This document shows positions 54,301 to 62,850 of a DNA stretch of 64,000 nucleotides, one piece after another (positions within the stretch are counted from its first letter, which is position 1; the number at the start of each line of letters is the position of its first letter). The DNA is from Candidatus Mycobacterium methanotrophicum (GTDB taxonomy: Bacteria > Actinomycetota > Actinomycetes > Mycobacteriales > Mycobacteriaceae). Below the pieces are notes generated by a model. That model was given only the letters and a program-made list of their open reading frames with translations. It had not been told where the DNA came from and ran no database searches. A program made the translations under genes and the position numbers. The stretch covers positions 4,216,001-4,280,000 of the forward strand of contig NZ_CP097320.1 of NCBI RefSeq assembly GCF_023515995.1, written 5' to 3'.

Positions 54301-55094
54301 ACAACCTTTACCGCGATCTTGCCCCGGTCACCGACGAGGCCTGGGCCGAAATCGAATTGGAAGCCACGCGGACGTTCAAGCGCCACATCGCCGGACGCCG
54401 AATCATCGATGTCAGCGAGCCGGGCGGTCCCACCACTGCGGCTATCAGCACCGGGCGGCTACTCGACGTGAGCGCGCCCACAGACGGCGTCGTCGCGCAC
54501 CTGCGTGCCAGTAAACCGCTTGTGCGGCTTCGGGTTCCATTCACCCTTTCTCGCGGAGAAATCGACGACGTTGAGCGCGGATCGCAAGACTCCGACTGGG
54601 ATCCGGTCAAGGCCGCCGCCAAGAAACTCGCATTCGTCGAAGACCGGGCCGTCTTCGAAGGCTATGAGGCCGCGTCGATCGACGGCATCCGCCGCTGTAG
54701 CTCCAACCCGGCGCTGAAGCTACCCAAGGACGTTCGCGATTTCCCCGACGTCATCTCGCAGGCGTTGTCCGGGTTGCGACTGGCCGGTGTCGACGGGCCG
54801 TACTCGGTGTTGCTGTCCGCCGACGCCTACACCAAAGTCAGCGAGACCACCGAACACGGCTATCCGATCCGCGAGCACATCCGGCGACTGATCGACGGCG
54901 ACATCATCTGGGCGCCCGCCATCGACGGCGCGTTCGTGCTCACCACCCGCGGCGGCGACTTCGACTTGCAGCTGGGCACCGACGTGTCGATCGGATACCT
55001 GCGCCATGACCTCGACACCGTGCAGTTGTATCTGCAGGAGACGCTGACGTTCCTGTGCCACACCGCCGAGGCGTCGGTCTGCCTCAGCCCGTAA
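54297..55094 (+). CDS. enc: Encapsulin nanocompartment shell protein (Cfp29)
   Basis: A 265-aa HK97-fold shell protein, the length of M. tuberculosis Rv0798c/Cfp29. It starts [20 protein letters not shown] and contains RRIIDVSEPGG, AAKKLAFVEDRAVFEGYE and GDIIWAPAIDGAFVLT. Sixty copies form a ~24-nm shell that encloses the upstream DyP peroxidase. Start-stop overlap with that gene ensures coupled expression. Confidence 0.95.
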   Translation: MNNLYRDLAPVTDEAWAEIELEATRTFKRHIAGRRIIDVSEPGGPTTAAISTGRLLDVSAPTDGVVAHLRASKPLVRLRVPFTLSRGEIDDVERGSQDSDWDPVKAAAKKLAFVEDRAVFEGYEAASIDGIRRCSSNPALKLPKDVRDFPDVISQALSGLRLAGVDGPYSVLLSADAYTKVSETTEHGYPIREHIRRLIDGDIIWAPAIDGAFVLTTRGGDFDLQLGTDVSIGYLRHDLDTVQLYLQETLTFLCHTAEASVCLSP

Positions 55095-55392
55095 CACTCG
55101 GCGCGACGTCGGGAGGAATCACTCGGCGAGCTGCACCAGCCCAAGCTTGGGGCGCTTGACACCTTCGACGATTTCGAGCGGTGGATCGATCTGAACATGC
55201 GTCACCTGCGTCGCATCGGCTACTGCGGCCCGCCCACCTACCACGCGCCGGCCGGACAACGTCCGAAGCCCGACGCCGCAACACGGAACACGCTCGCGCC
55301 GGCCTCGACCGCCCGCAAATCCCGACGCGCGTCGTCGCGGCGCAATGCCAAAACGAGATCGTCAGCGGCCACTCGTAGTAGATGATGGAGGG
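55095..55392 (+). other. 298-bp gap with a probable coding remnant
   Basis: From the encapsulin stop to 55383 one frame stays open without a start codon. It reads ESLGELHQPKLGALDTF, DDFERWIDLNMRHLRRIGY and CGPPTYHAPAGQRPKPD before turning into low-complexity Arg/Ser sequence. The first part looks like real protein and may be the tail of a lost gene. I do not recognise the family. Confidence 0.35.
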
Positions 55393-56073
55393 ATGGTTGG
55401 CGCTCCATCCGTCCTGGTGTTCGACGTGAACGAAACACTCGTCGATATCGAGTCCTTGGCGCCACTTTTCGAGCGCGTCTTCGGTGATCCAGGGGCGATG
55501 CGAGAGTGGTTCAATCAGCTCGTCATGTACTCGATGACCGCAACGCTGTCGGGGCGCTACGTCGACTTTTTCTCCCTGGGCCGAGGAGTGCTGCAGATGA
55601 TGGCCAGCTCCCGCCGCCTGGCCGTCACCGACGACGACCTACACGAACTGAAGAACAGCATGCTGAGCATGCCGGCCCACCCCGACGTCGAAGATGGGCT
55701 GACGACACTGCGCGACAATGGCTTTCGCCTGGTAACGCTGACGAATTCGCCTCCTAATCCGGATGGGCCCAGCGCGCTGGAACAGGCCGGGCTGGCGCAC
55801 TTTTTCGAGCAGACGCTCAGTGTCGAGCAGTGCCGTGCGTTCAAGCCCGCGCCGGCGGTGTATGAGCATGTGTGTGAGACACTCGCGGTTGCCCCGGCGG
55901 ATTGCATGATGGTCGCCGCCCACGTCTGGGACACCATCGGCGCGCAATCCGCGGGACTCAGCGGCGCACTGATCACCCGTCCCGGTAATGCGCTATTAGC
56001 AATTCCCGACTTGCCGCAGCCGGCGATAGTCGCCAATGATCTGCGCGAGTTCGCCCGGCAACTCTGCGCGTAG
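55393..56073 (+). CDS. HAD-superfamily haloacid dehalogenase-like hydrolase
   Basis: A 226-aa type II haloacid-dehalogenase-like protein. The nucleophile Asp11 lies in VLVFDVNETLVD, motif II in LVTLTNSPPNPDG, the motif III Lys in CRAFKPAPAVYEHVC, and the final acidic motif in MMVAAHVWDTIGAQSAG. Members remove halide from 2-haloacids or act as small phosphatases. ATG 55393 is favoured; the upstream frame to 55345 has no homology. GGAGGG lies only 1-2 nt before the ATG, an unusual spacing. Confidence 0.8.
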   Translation: MVGAPSVLVFDVNETLVDIESLAPLFERVFGDPGAMREWFNQLVMYSMTATLSGRYVDFFSLGRGVLQMMASSRRLAVTDDDLHELKNSMLSMPAHPDVEDGLTTLRDNGFRLVTLTNSPPNPDGPSALEQAGLAHFFEQTLSVEQCRAFKPAPAVYEHVCETLAVAPADCMMVAAHVWDTIGAQSAGLSGALITRPGNALLAIPDLPQPAIVANDLREFARQLCA

Positions 56074-56154
56074 CGAAACCTCACAAGTCGGGCGCGCCGG
56101 ACGTCTACCGGGTACATGGCAACTCCGACGACCCGCGCAGGGGCCCATGTCTAC

Positions 56155-56633
56155 CGCAGCCGCGGTGGCCTGGCCGCCAAGCCGTTCGTCGGCGAGCTTG
56201 TGGAGCGCGGGCTTCGCGAGTCGGGTGCTAATGCGCTCGGCGGGCCGTCCGCCGTGCCCGCGCACGTGGGTGTTTCGGTGACCAAGCTGCACAGAACCGA
56301 CGGAACCGGTGATCCTGAAAGTGAGCGATCGCGACGAGTTGGACGTCGACGAGGCGCTGTCCGCGACGGGCCGTGCGCCGCTGGCCGATGACATCGATTT
56401 AGCGGCAATAGAACTCATTCTGGGCGGCTGGCTCGACGTCGACCACGGCTATCTGCTGGGTATGACCATGGCAGGCCCGGCGTCTCCGACTTGCTGCACT
56501 CGGCCACTATCGCCGTCGCCGGTGCGGTGCCCGTCGACCGGTTGTGGCACGCCGCGCCGTGCTCCCCACGATCAGCGAGGCGTGGCTGCGACGTTCTGAA
56601 GGCCTTCCGGGATTCGCTGACGCCGCGACTACA
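56155..56633 (+). pseudogene. Remnant of an FAD disulfide oxidoreductase (Rv0794c type)
   Basis: Pieces of one protein appear in order across shifting frames: KPFVGELVERGLRESGA and HVGVSVTKLHRTDGTG, then VDEALSATGRAPLADDI, then VSDLLHSATIAVAGAVPVDR and LWHA, then PTISEAWLR and FRDSL. These are typical segments of the central and C-terminal domains of dihydrolipoamide dehydrogenase or mercuric reductase-like enzymes. M. tuberculosis Rv0794c is such an enzyme near purQ. The N-terminal FAD domain and the redox cysteines are gone, and at least three frameshifts are present. The remnant ends against purQ. The rest of 56074-56154 shows nothing. Confidence 0.7.
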
Positions 56634-57303
56634 CAGCCAGCACCGCGTCCAGCGCCGAATAGAACAGACCGAGCCCGTCGTCGGATGGCCCGGTCAACGC
56701 CTCGATGGCATGTTCGGGGTGCGGCATCAGCCCCACGACCCGGCCGTTGGCCGAGCTGATGCCTGCGATGTCACCCAGCGAGCCGTTCGGGTTGTCGTGG
56801 TAACGGAACACCACTCGGCCTTCACCTTCCAGCTCAGCGAGCACCTCGGCAGAGGCCACGTAGCGACCCTCACCCGACTTCAACGGGACCAGCAGGTCGG
56901 CGTCGGGCTCGAAGCGCGACGTCCACACCGTCGCCGTCGACGCGACCCGCAGCCACACATCGCGACAAACGAAATGCAGGCCGGCGTTGCGGGCAAGGGC
57001 GCCGGGCAGCAGCCCAGCCTCACACAACACCTGAAAACCATTGCAGATGCCCAAAACCGGCAACCCGCTATCCACGGCCGCGATGACTTCGCCCATCACC
57101 GGGGCGAACCTGGCAATCGCGCCCGCGCGCAGATAGTCGCCGTAGGAGAATCCGCCCGGCACCACCACCGCGTCGACGCCCTTGAGGTCGGCGTCGGCAT
57201 GCCACAGGCTGACGGCCTCGGCGCCGACCAACCGCACCGCCCGCGCGGCGTCCACGTCGTCGAGCGTCCCCGGGAAGGTGATGACGCCGATACGGGCCGT
57301 CAC
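56629..57303 (-). CDS. purQ: Phosphoribosylformylglycinamidine synthase I PurQ
   Basis: A 224-aa class I glutamine amidotransferase that supplies ammonia to PurL; matches Rv0788. The nucleophile Cys is in [13 protein letters not shown], and the His and Glu of the triad in [11 protein letters not shown] near the end. [15 protein letters not shown] is typical of PurQ. ATG/GTG start at 57303 overlaps the purS stop by 4 nt. Confidence 0.96.
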   Translation of the reverse strand: MTARIGVITFPGTLDDVDAARAVRLVGAEAVSLWHADADLKGVDAVVVPGGFSYGDYLRAGAIARFAPVMGEVIAAVDSGLPVLGICNGFQVLCEAGLLPGALARNAGLHFVCRDVWLRVASTATVWTSRFEPDADLLVPLKSGEGRYVASAEVLAELEGEGRVVFRYHDNPNGSLGDIAGISSANGRVVGLMPHPEHAIEALTGPSDDGLGLFYSALDAVLAV

Positions 57304-57539
57304 TGGGGTTCCCGGCTAACTGTCCAGTCTTCGATCACGGTATTGGCCAATAGCGACTCGGCGATCTCCGCGAGTTGAGAATCGTCAACGGTATCGTCGA
57401 CTTCGAGCTCAAACCGCTTACCCTGCCGGACATCTGAGATGCCAGCATGCCCGAGCCGGCCCAATGCACCGACGATGGCCTGACCCTGCGGGTCGAGAAT
57501 CTCGGCCTTAGGCATCACGTGCACAACCACCCGGGCCAC
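57300..57539 (-). CDS. purS: Phosphoribosylformylglycinamidine synthase subunit PurS
   Basis: A 79-aa protein with the PurS pattern: [18 protein letters not shown] followed by VGALGRLGH and [11 protein letters not shown]. It bridges PurQ and PurL in the FGAM synthase complex; matches Rv0787A. Coupled to purQ by stop-start overlap. Confidence 0.95.
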   Translation of the reverse strand: MARVVVHVMPKAEILDPQGQAIVGALGRLGHAGISDVRQGKRFELEVDDTVDDSQLAEIAESLLANTVIEDWTVSREPQ

Positions 57540-57870
57540 CCGCGCTCCTTCTACTTATCCGGTTTGCTCGGACCCAACTGTACCGGCCGATACCGGGACC
57601 GCCGTGTTAGCACGAGCTGATGTAGGCCGCGCAGACCGGCGACGTCATCGCGTCCAGACGCTGAGCGTCTGAGATCACGGGCCAGGGCAGGCTGATCGTG
57701 CTGTTTTCCGGCTGTGCGGCGAGGTAGATGTGCGTGAGACATCGTCCCGGTCGGTCCGGGTCCGCCTGGGCGGCGAGGGACGGCGTGCACCGGACAACCA
57801 GGCCGCCGCGGTCAACATCGTCATCATCGCAATCCGCACGCCCGCGGCCGATGAGCGCACAATCGTAGAC
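57540..57870. other. 331-bp region without a supported gene
   Basis: It lies between the divergent purS and MBL genes. On the minus strand the stretch 57607-57760 reads GRCLTHIYLAAQPENSTI, then DAQRLDAMTSPVCAAYISSC before a stop. It has the look of the C-terminus of a small exported Cys-containing protein, but no start codon or upstream body can be identified. Promoters for purS and the MBL gene must lie here; no clear -10/-35 pair was found. Confidence 0.35.
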
Positions 57871-58509
57871 ATGCAGCTCACGCATTTCGGCCATTCCTGT
57901 GTACTCGCCGACTTCGGGCACACCAGCTTGCTGTTCGACCCGGGCAATTTCTCGCACGGTTTCGAGGGCATCACCGGTTTGTCGGCGATTGTGATCACCC
58001 ATCAACATCCCGACCACGTCGACGCCGCCCGGCTGCCGGCGCTGCTGGACGCCAATCCGGACGCCGCGCTGTACGCCGACGCGCAGACCGCCGAGCAGCT
58101 TGATGTGCCGCGTCAGCAGGTGCAGGTCGGCGACGAGCTGTCGGTCGGCGACCTGACTATCCGCGCGCTGGGCGGGCAGCACGCCGTCATCCACCCGGAA
58201 ATCCCGGCGATAACCAACATTTCGTATTTGGTTGGCGATGGCGAGCACCCTGCTCGATTCATGCACCCCGGCGATGCGTTGTTCGTCCCGGACGAGCCGA
58301 TCGACGTGTTGGCTGCTCCCGCGGCAGCGCCGTGGATGAAGATATCCGAGGCCGTCGACTACTTGCGCGCGGTTGCGCCGGCGCGGGCGGTGCCGATCCA
58401 CCAGGGGATCATCGCACCGGATGCCCGCGGCATCTACTACGGCCGACTCAGCGAGATGACCAGCACCGAGTTCCAAGTCCTGCCGGAAGAAAGCGCGATC
58501 ACCTTCTGA
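57871..58509 (+). CDS. Metallo-beta-lactamase-fold hydrolase
   Basis: A 212-aa protein matching Rv0786c. It opens with LTHFGHSCVLADFG and carries the zinc motif H44-x-H46-x-D48-H49 (THQHPDH); the later MHPGDALFVPDEP and AVPIHQG supply the remaining ligands. It resembles the UlaG/RomA-type L-ascorbate lactonase-like branch. Substrate unknown. ATG 57871 starts directly with the first strand. Confidence 0.88.
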   Translation: MQLTHFGHSCVLADFGHTSLLFDPGNFSHGFEGITGLSAIVITHQHPDHVDAARLPALLDANPDAALYADAQTAEQLDVPRQQVQVGDELSVGDLTIRALGGQHAVIHPEIPAITNISYLVGDGEHPARFMHPGDALFVPDEPIDVLAAPAAAPWMKISEAVDYLRAVAPARAVPIHQGIIAPDARGIYYGRLSEMTSTEFQVLPEESAITF

Positions 58510-58516
58510 CGGCGAC

Positions 58517-60169
58517 CTAGGCGATATCGCTTGCGGCGGCGCGGCCGGCGGCGCGGCCCGAGAAGATGCACCCGCCCAGGAATGTTCCCTCCAGAGCTCG
58601 GTAACCATGTACACCACCGCCGCCGAAACCGGCCACCTCGCCGGCCGCGTAGAGCCCGTCGAGAGGAGTCCCATCGGCCTTGAGTACCCGTGAGTCCAAA
58701 TCAGTCTCCAACCCGCCCAGTGTCTTTCGGGTCAAAATATGCAACTTGACCGCAATCAGCGGTCCTGCCTTCGGATCGGTCAGGCGGTGTGGGGCGACCA
58801 CTCGGCCCAGCCGATCGCCCAGATAGCTACGCGCGGCGCGGATCGCGGTGATCTGGCCGTCCTTGGTGAAGCGGTTGGCCACCTCACGATCGCGCGCAGT
58901 GACCTCTTCGGCCACCGTCGCATAGTCCAGCGGCAGCACGTCGGGCAACTTGTTCATCGCAGTCACCAACTCCCGCAACGAGTTTGCGCTGACGAAGTCG
59001 ACACCGCGGTCGACGAAGGCCTGCACCGGGCCTGGCGGGCCTGACCGCGCGCGCGACGACAGCAGCTGGCGGACGCTGCGCCCGGTCAAGTCGGGGTTCT
59101 GCTCCTGGCCCGACAACGCGAATTCCTTCTCGATAACCTTGGCGTTCAACACGAACCAGGTGTAGTCGGAGCCCGACTTGGCGATGTGCTCCAGCGTGCC
59201 GAGGGTGTCGAACCCCGGATACAGCGGCACCGGCAGCCGCTTGCCCGTGGCGTCCAGCCACAGCGACGACGGCCCGGGGATGATCCGGATGCCGTGCAGC
59301 GGCCAGATCGGGTCGTAATTGGTGATGCCCTCGGTGTAATGCCACATCCGGTCGCGGTTGATCCACCGGGCGCCGGCCCGCTCGGTGATCGCGATCATCC
59401 GGCCGTCCACATGGGCGGGCACGCCGCAGAGTAGCTGGTCGGGCACCCGGCCCATCCGCTTGGGCCAGTTGGCCCGCACCATATCGTGATTGCCACCAAT
59501 GCCCCCGCTGGTGACGATCACCGCTGGGGCACGAAACTCGAACTGCGCAACCGCTTTTCGTGAGGACGGCACACCGCGCGGTTCCGACGAGGGTTCCAGG
59601 ACGGTGCCGCGAACCCCAGTCACCGCGTCACCGTCGATAATCAGCTCGTCGACCTGGTGGCGGTGGGCGAAACGGACCTTCGGCTGGCCCCGCAACCGCC
59701 GCGCGAACATTTCCACCAGAGCCGGCCCGGTTCCCCAGGTGATGTGAAACCGGGGCACCGAGTTGCCGTGCCCCTGCGCGTCGTAGCCGCCGCGTTCGGC
59801 CCACCCCACCAGCGGAAAAATCCGCAAGCCCCGGGCACGCAGCCAGCTGCGCTTTTCTCCGGCGGCGAAATCGACGTAGGCATGTGCCCATTGCCGCGGC
59901 CAATGGTCTTCTTCTCGGTCGAAGGCCGCGGTGCCGAGCCAATCCTGCAGAGCGAGTTCGTGGCTGTCGCGAACACCCAAGCGGCGCTGCTCAGGGCTGT
60001 CGACGAAGAACAGGCCGCCGAACGACCAGAAGGCCTGCCCGCCGAGGTTGGCGCTGTTCTCCTGATCGAGTATCAGCACCCGCATACCGCGGTCCGCCAC
60101 CTCGCAGGCTGCCACCAGGCCGGCCAGGCCCGCCCCGACGATGATGACATCAGCTGCGGTATCGCTCAT
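58517..60169 (-). CDS. FAD-binding dehydrogenase (ketosteroid dehydrogenase-like)
   Basis: A 550-aa flavoprotein matching Rv0785. The dinucleotide motif is VIIVGAGLAGLVAACE at the N-terminus; the C-terminal FAD block reads LYAAGEVAGFGGGGVHGYRALEG. The fold is that of fumarate reductase and 3-ketosteroid delta1-dehydrogenase flavoproteins, but the substrate is not known. It converges with the MBL gene 7 nt away. Confidence 0.88.
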   Translation of the reverse strand: MSDTAADVIIVGAGLAGLVAACEVADRGMRVLILDQENSANLGGQAFWSFGGLFFVDSPEQRRLGVRDSHELALQDWLGTAAFDREEDHWPRQWAHAYVDFAAGEKRSWLRARGLRIFPLVGWAERGGYDAQGHGNSVPRFHITWGTGPALVEMFARRLRGQPKVRFAHRHQVDELIIDGDAVTGVRGTVLEPSSEPRGVPSSRKAVAQFEFRAPAVIVTSGGIGGNHDMVRANWPKRMGRVPDQLLCGVPAHVDGRMIAITERAGARWINRDRMWHYTEGITNYDPIWPLHGIRIIPGPSSLWLDATGKRLPVPLYPGFDTLGTLEHIAKSGSDYTWFVLNAKVIEKEFALSGQEQNPDLTGRSVRQLLSSRARSGPPGPVQAFVDRGVDFVSANSLRELVTAMNKLPDVLPLDYATVAEEVTARDREVANRFTKDGQITAIRAARSYLGDRLGRVVAPHRLTDPKAGPLIAVKLHILTRKTLGGLETDLDSRVLKADGTPLDGLYAAGEVAGFGGGGVHGYRALEGTFLGGCIFSGRAAGRAAASDIA

Positions 60170-60196
60170 GGCGCTACACAGTAGCGACCTGAGCCG

Positions 60197-60901
60197 TCAC
60201 GCCGCGTCGAGAATGCTCTGATCGGCCCGCCACTCATAGACAGCAGGCGCGCACGCCTGAAGTAAAGCCAGGTCCACCGCGTCCAGCATCGCTTGCAGCG
60301 GCCCGGGTTTGCGCAGGTGATGAGCCGCGACCGCGACTCGGACGATGCCGTGCCGGCGGGCCACCCGCTCAGCGGAGAGCACCAACATCCGGCACCACCA
60401 CGGCTCGGCCAGAAAACCTTCTCCGATGCCCAATACCCGTCCGCGCACGGTGGTCTGCCGGACCAAATCGGTGATCCCGTGCAGATCGGCTAAGAGTCGA
60501 AACCCGTTGCGTGGCAGAGTCTTGACCGTACCTGGCGACGCTGCCCAACCCGGCGGGGCGAACAGCCGGGTGCGCAGCCCGAGGTGCTCGAGCACTCGGT
60601 CGGCGGCCATAATTCGCAGGTTTGCCTCGTGCGCCGGCAGCGCCGCGAACTCGCCACGCCGTTTCTTGGTCGCGGCCTGGTCATAGCCGTTCAACACGAT
60701 TGCGTCACCGGCCGCGCGCCGGCCCGCAAGCCACTCAATGGTTTGCGGGTCGCGGTCGAGTCGGTATCCACCCTTGAGCCGCGGGGCCACCAGCAACGAC
60801 ACCGGCACGTCCCGTGCGTCCATCTGTGCGCAGAACGCCGCGACATCGTCCAACGTCGGTTCGCAGATCCCGGAGACCGAGACGATCAACTTTCCAGACA
60901 C
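60197..60901 (-). CDS. DUF2334 polysaccharide deacetylase-like protein
   Basis: A 234-aa protein matching Rv0784. LIVSVSGICEPTLDDVAAFC is the first strand with its Asp, then VPVSLLVAPRLKGGY, DAIVLNGYDQ and RTRLFAPPGWAASP follow the NodB/DUF2334 barrel pattern; AAHHLRKPGP near the end may hold the catalytic His. GTG 60901 begins at the first strand. It is 27 nt upstream of the FAD dehydrogenase gene and probably co-transcribed. Confidence 0.8.
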   Translation of the reverse strand: MSGKLIVSVSGICEPTLDDVAAFCAQMDARDVPVSLLVAPRLKGGYRLDRDPQTIEWLAGRRAAGDAIVLNGYDQAATKKRRGEFAALPAHEANLRIMAADRVLEHLGLRTRLFAPPGWAASPGTVKTLPRNGFRLLADLHGITDLVRQTTVRGRVLGIGEGFLAEPWWCRMLVLSAERVARRHGIVRVAVAAHHLRKPGPLQAMLDAVDLALLQACAPAVYEWRADQSILDAA

Positions 60902-60981
60902 ACCGCAATTTTGCCGATGCCAGGTGTCCAAACGGTGACATGCATGCGGATAGAGAGCGTCGATCCGGTCCGGCGGCCCAG

Positions 60982-61143
60982 CTAATTCGGCAGCACAGCC
61001 TCGATCGCGGCGATAACCTCGGGCGCGTCGGGCAGCGTGGTCGGACGGAATCGGTTGACCACCTTTCCGCCCGGCGCAATCAGAAACTTCTCGAAGTTCC
61101 ACTGCACGTCACCGGCCTGCCCGCCGGGCGTCGGGACCGCAAA
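60982..61143 (-). pseudogene. C-terminal remnant of a glutathione/thioredoxin peroxidase
   Basis: The minus strand reads GDVQWNFEKFLIAPGGKVV followed by NRFRP and VIAAIEAVLPN before TAG at 60982. This is the C-terminal ~50 residues of a Gpx-type peroxidase, including the conserved WNFEKFL strand. The catalytic Cys and Gln region is absent; sequence right of 61143 leads straight into the emrB promoter. A deletion took the first two thirds. Confidence 0.75.
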
Positions 61144-61185
61144 GTAGGTTGGTCAGCTAGCTAGTTTCTCGTTTAGGCTGATTCG

Positions 61186-62850
61186 GTGGTCCATCGCGCC
61201 GACAGCCCGCACTCGCCTGAACCAGTGACTCCGGGCGCGGGGTCCGCCGCTAACGGGGCTGCGCTGCCGACCGCGCCGACCAAGCCGGTAGTCGACGACT
61301 TGCCCGACTATCCGGACACCCTAGACGGTGGCCTGCTGCGCATCGCCGGTGTCTGCATCCTTGCCTCGGTGATGGCGATCCTGGACACCAGCGTCGTCAG
61401 CGTGGCGCAACGCACGTTCATCACCGAGTTCCGCTCCACCCAGGCCGTCGTCGCCTGGACCATGACGGGCTACACCCTCGCGCTTGCCACCGTTATCCCG
61501 CTGGCCGGTTGGGCGTCTGATCGGTTCGGCACCAAGCGTCTGTTCATCGGCTCGGTTTTGTGGTTCACGTTGGGTTCGCTGTTGTGTGCAATGGCGTCGA
61601 ACATCGCCGCCCTCATCGCTTTTCGAGTGATACAGGGACTCGGCGGCGGGATGCTGCTGCCGTTGACTCTCATCATCTTGACCCGCGAGGCCGGCCCGCG
61701 CCGGCTCGGCCGGTTGATGGCGGTGCTTGGGATTCCGATGCTGCTGGGCCCGATGGTCGGGCCGGTGCTCGGCGGCTGGCTGATCGACGTCTATAGCTGG
61801 GAATGGATTTTCCTGATCAACCTGCCGCTTGGGGTGATCGTGTTATTCCTCGCCGCGGTGGTGTTCCACAAGGACCGCCCGATGCCGTCGGAGACGTTCG
61901 ACTTCACCGGTATGGCGCTGTTGTCGCCTGGGTTGGCGATGCTGCTGTTCGGCATTTCATCGGTACCCAGGAGCGGTACCTTCACCGATTACCACGTGTG
62001 CATGCCGGCTGTCGTGGGTCTTGGCTTGATCACCGCATTCGTCGTTCATGCCTTAAACCGTGCCCAGCACCCGCTAATCGACCTCCGGCTATTCGAAAAC
62101 CGCGTGGTGACCTTGGCTAACTCGTCGATGTTCTTGTTCGCCGTCGGCTTCTTCGGCGTCGCGCTGCTATACCCCAGCTATTTCCAGCAGCTGTTGCATC
62201 AGACCCCGATGCAATCCGGGCTGCATCTGATCCCGCAAGGGCTCGGCGCTATGGCGACCATGCCACTCGCCGGGACAATGATGGACAAACGCGGACCGCG
62301 CAACGTCTTGCTGGTCGGTATCGCGCTCGTCAGTATCGGCTTGGCCGTGTTCGCATATGGCGCCTCCAAACAAGCAGGGTACCAACCGACCCTGCTCGTG
62401 GGGCTGGTCATTACCGGCATGGGCCTGGGCTCCACGATGACGCCGCTGAACGGAGCGGCGGTGCAGACCTTGGCCCCGCATCAGATCGCGCGCGGCTCGA
62501 CATTGATCAGCGTCAATCATCACGTCGCCGGCTCGGTCGGCACCGCGTTGATGTCGGTGATCCTCACCAGTCAGTTCAACCGCAGTCAAACCATCACCAC
62601 CGCAAACGCGCTCGGTATCCTGCGCGGGAAGCCCGGTCGGTACGGGCCGCCGATTCATTCGTCGGCGCCGTCACCGCACGCAGTTACGCCCGAGTTCACC
62701 AGCCAGCTGATGCACGATCTGTCGCACGCCTACATGCTCGTGGTCGTGGTGGCCGTCATTCTGGTCGCGTTGACGCTGTTGCCCACCGCGCTTCTCCCGA
62801 AAAAGCCGCCGTTAGCGGCTAAACGGCTGGCGCCCGCGCCCACGTGCTAG
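61186..62850 (+). CDS. emrB: EmrB/QacA-type multidrug exporter
   Basis: A 554-aa DHA2 major-facilitator protein matching Rv0783c. About 14 hydrophobic helices follow a 50-residue cytoplasmic N-terminus. Motif D1 is VMAILDTSVVSVAQ, motif A is AGWASDRFGTKRL, and motif C is MLLGPMVGPVLGGWLID. It exports drugs by proton antiport. GTG 61186 starts 43 nt right of the Gpx remnant; TTTAGGCT immediately upstream may be a -10 box for a leaderless message. Confidence 0.9.
   Translation: MVHRADSPHSPEPVTPGAGSAANGAALPTAPTKPVVDDLPDYPDTLDGGLLRIAGVCILASVMAILDTSVVSVAQRTFITEFRSTQAVVAWTMTGYTLALATVIPLAGWASDRFGTKRLFIGSVLWFTLGSLLCAMASNIAALIAFRVIQGLGGGMLLPLTLIILTREAGPRRLGRLMAVLGIPMLLGPMVGPVLGGWLIDVYSWEWIFLINLPLGVIVLFLAAVVFHKDRPMPSETFDFTGMALLSPGLAMLLFGISSVPRSGTFTDYHVCMPAVVGLGLITAFVVHALNRAQHPLIDLRLFENRVVTLANSSMFLFAVGFFGVALLYPSYFQQLLHQTPMQSGLHLIPQGLGAMATMPLAGTMMDKRGPRNVLLVGIALVSIGLAVFAYGASKQAGYQPTLLVGLVITGMGLGSTMTPLNGAAVQTLAPHQIARGSTLISVNHHVAGSVGTALMSVILTSQFNRSQTITTANALGILRGKPGRYGPPIHSSAPSPHAVTPEFTSQLMHDLSHAYMLVVVVAVILVALTLLPTALLPKKPPLAAKRLAPAPTC

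Noticed and set aside
57607-58674. 355-codon minus-strand frame opposite the MBL gene
   Set aside because: Shadow of the hydrolase gene over most of its length; only the last ~50 residues at 57607-57760 look protein-like and no start supports them.
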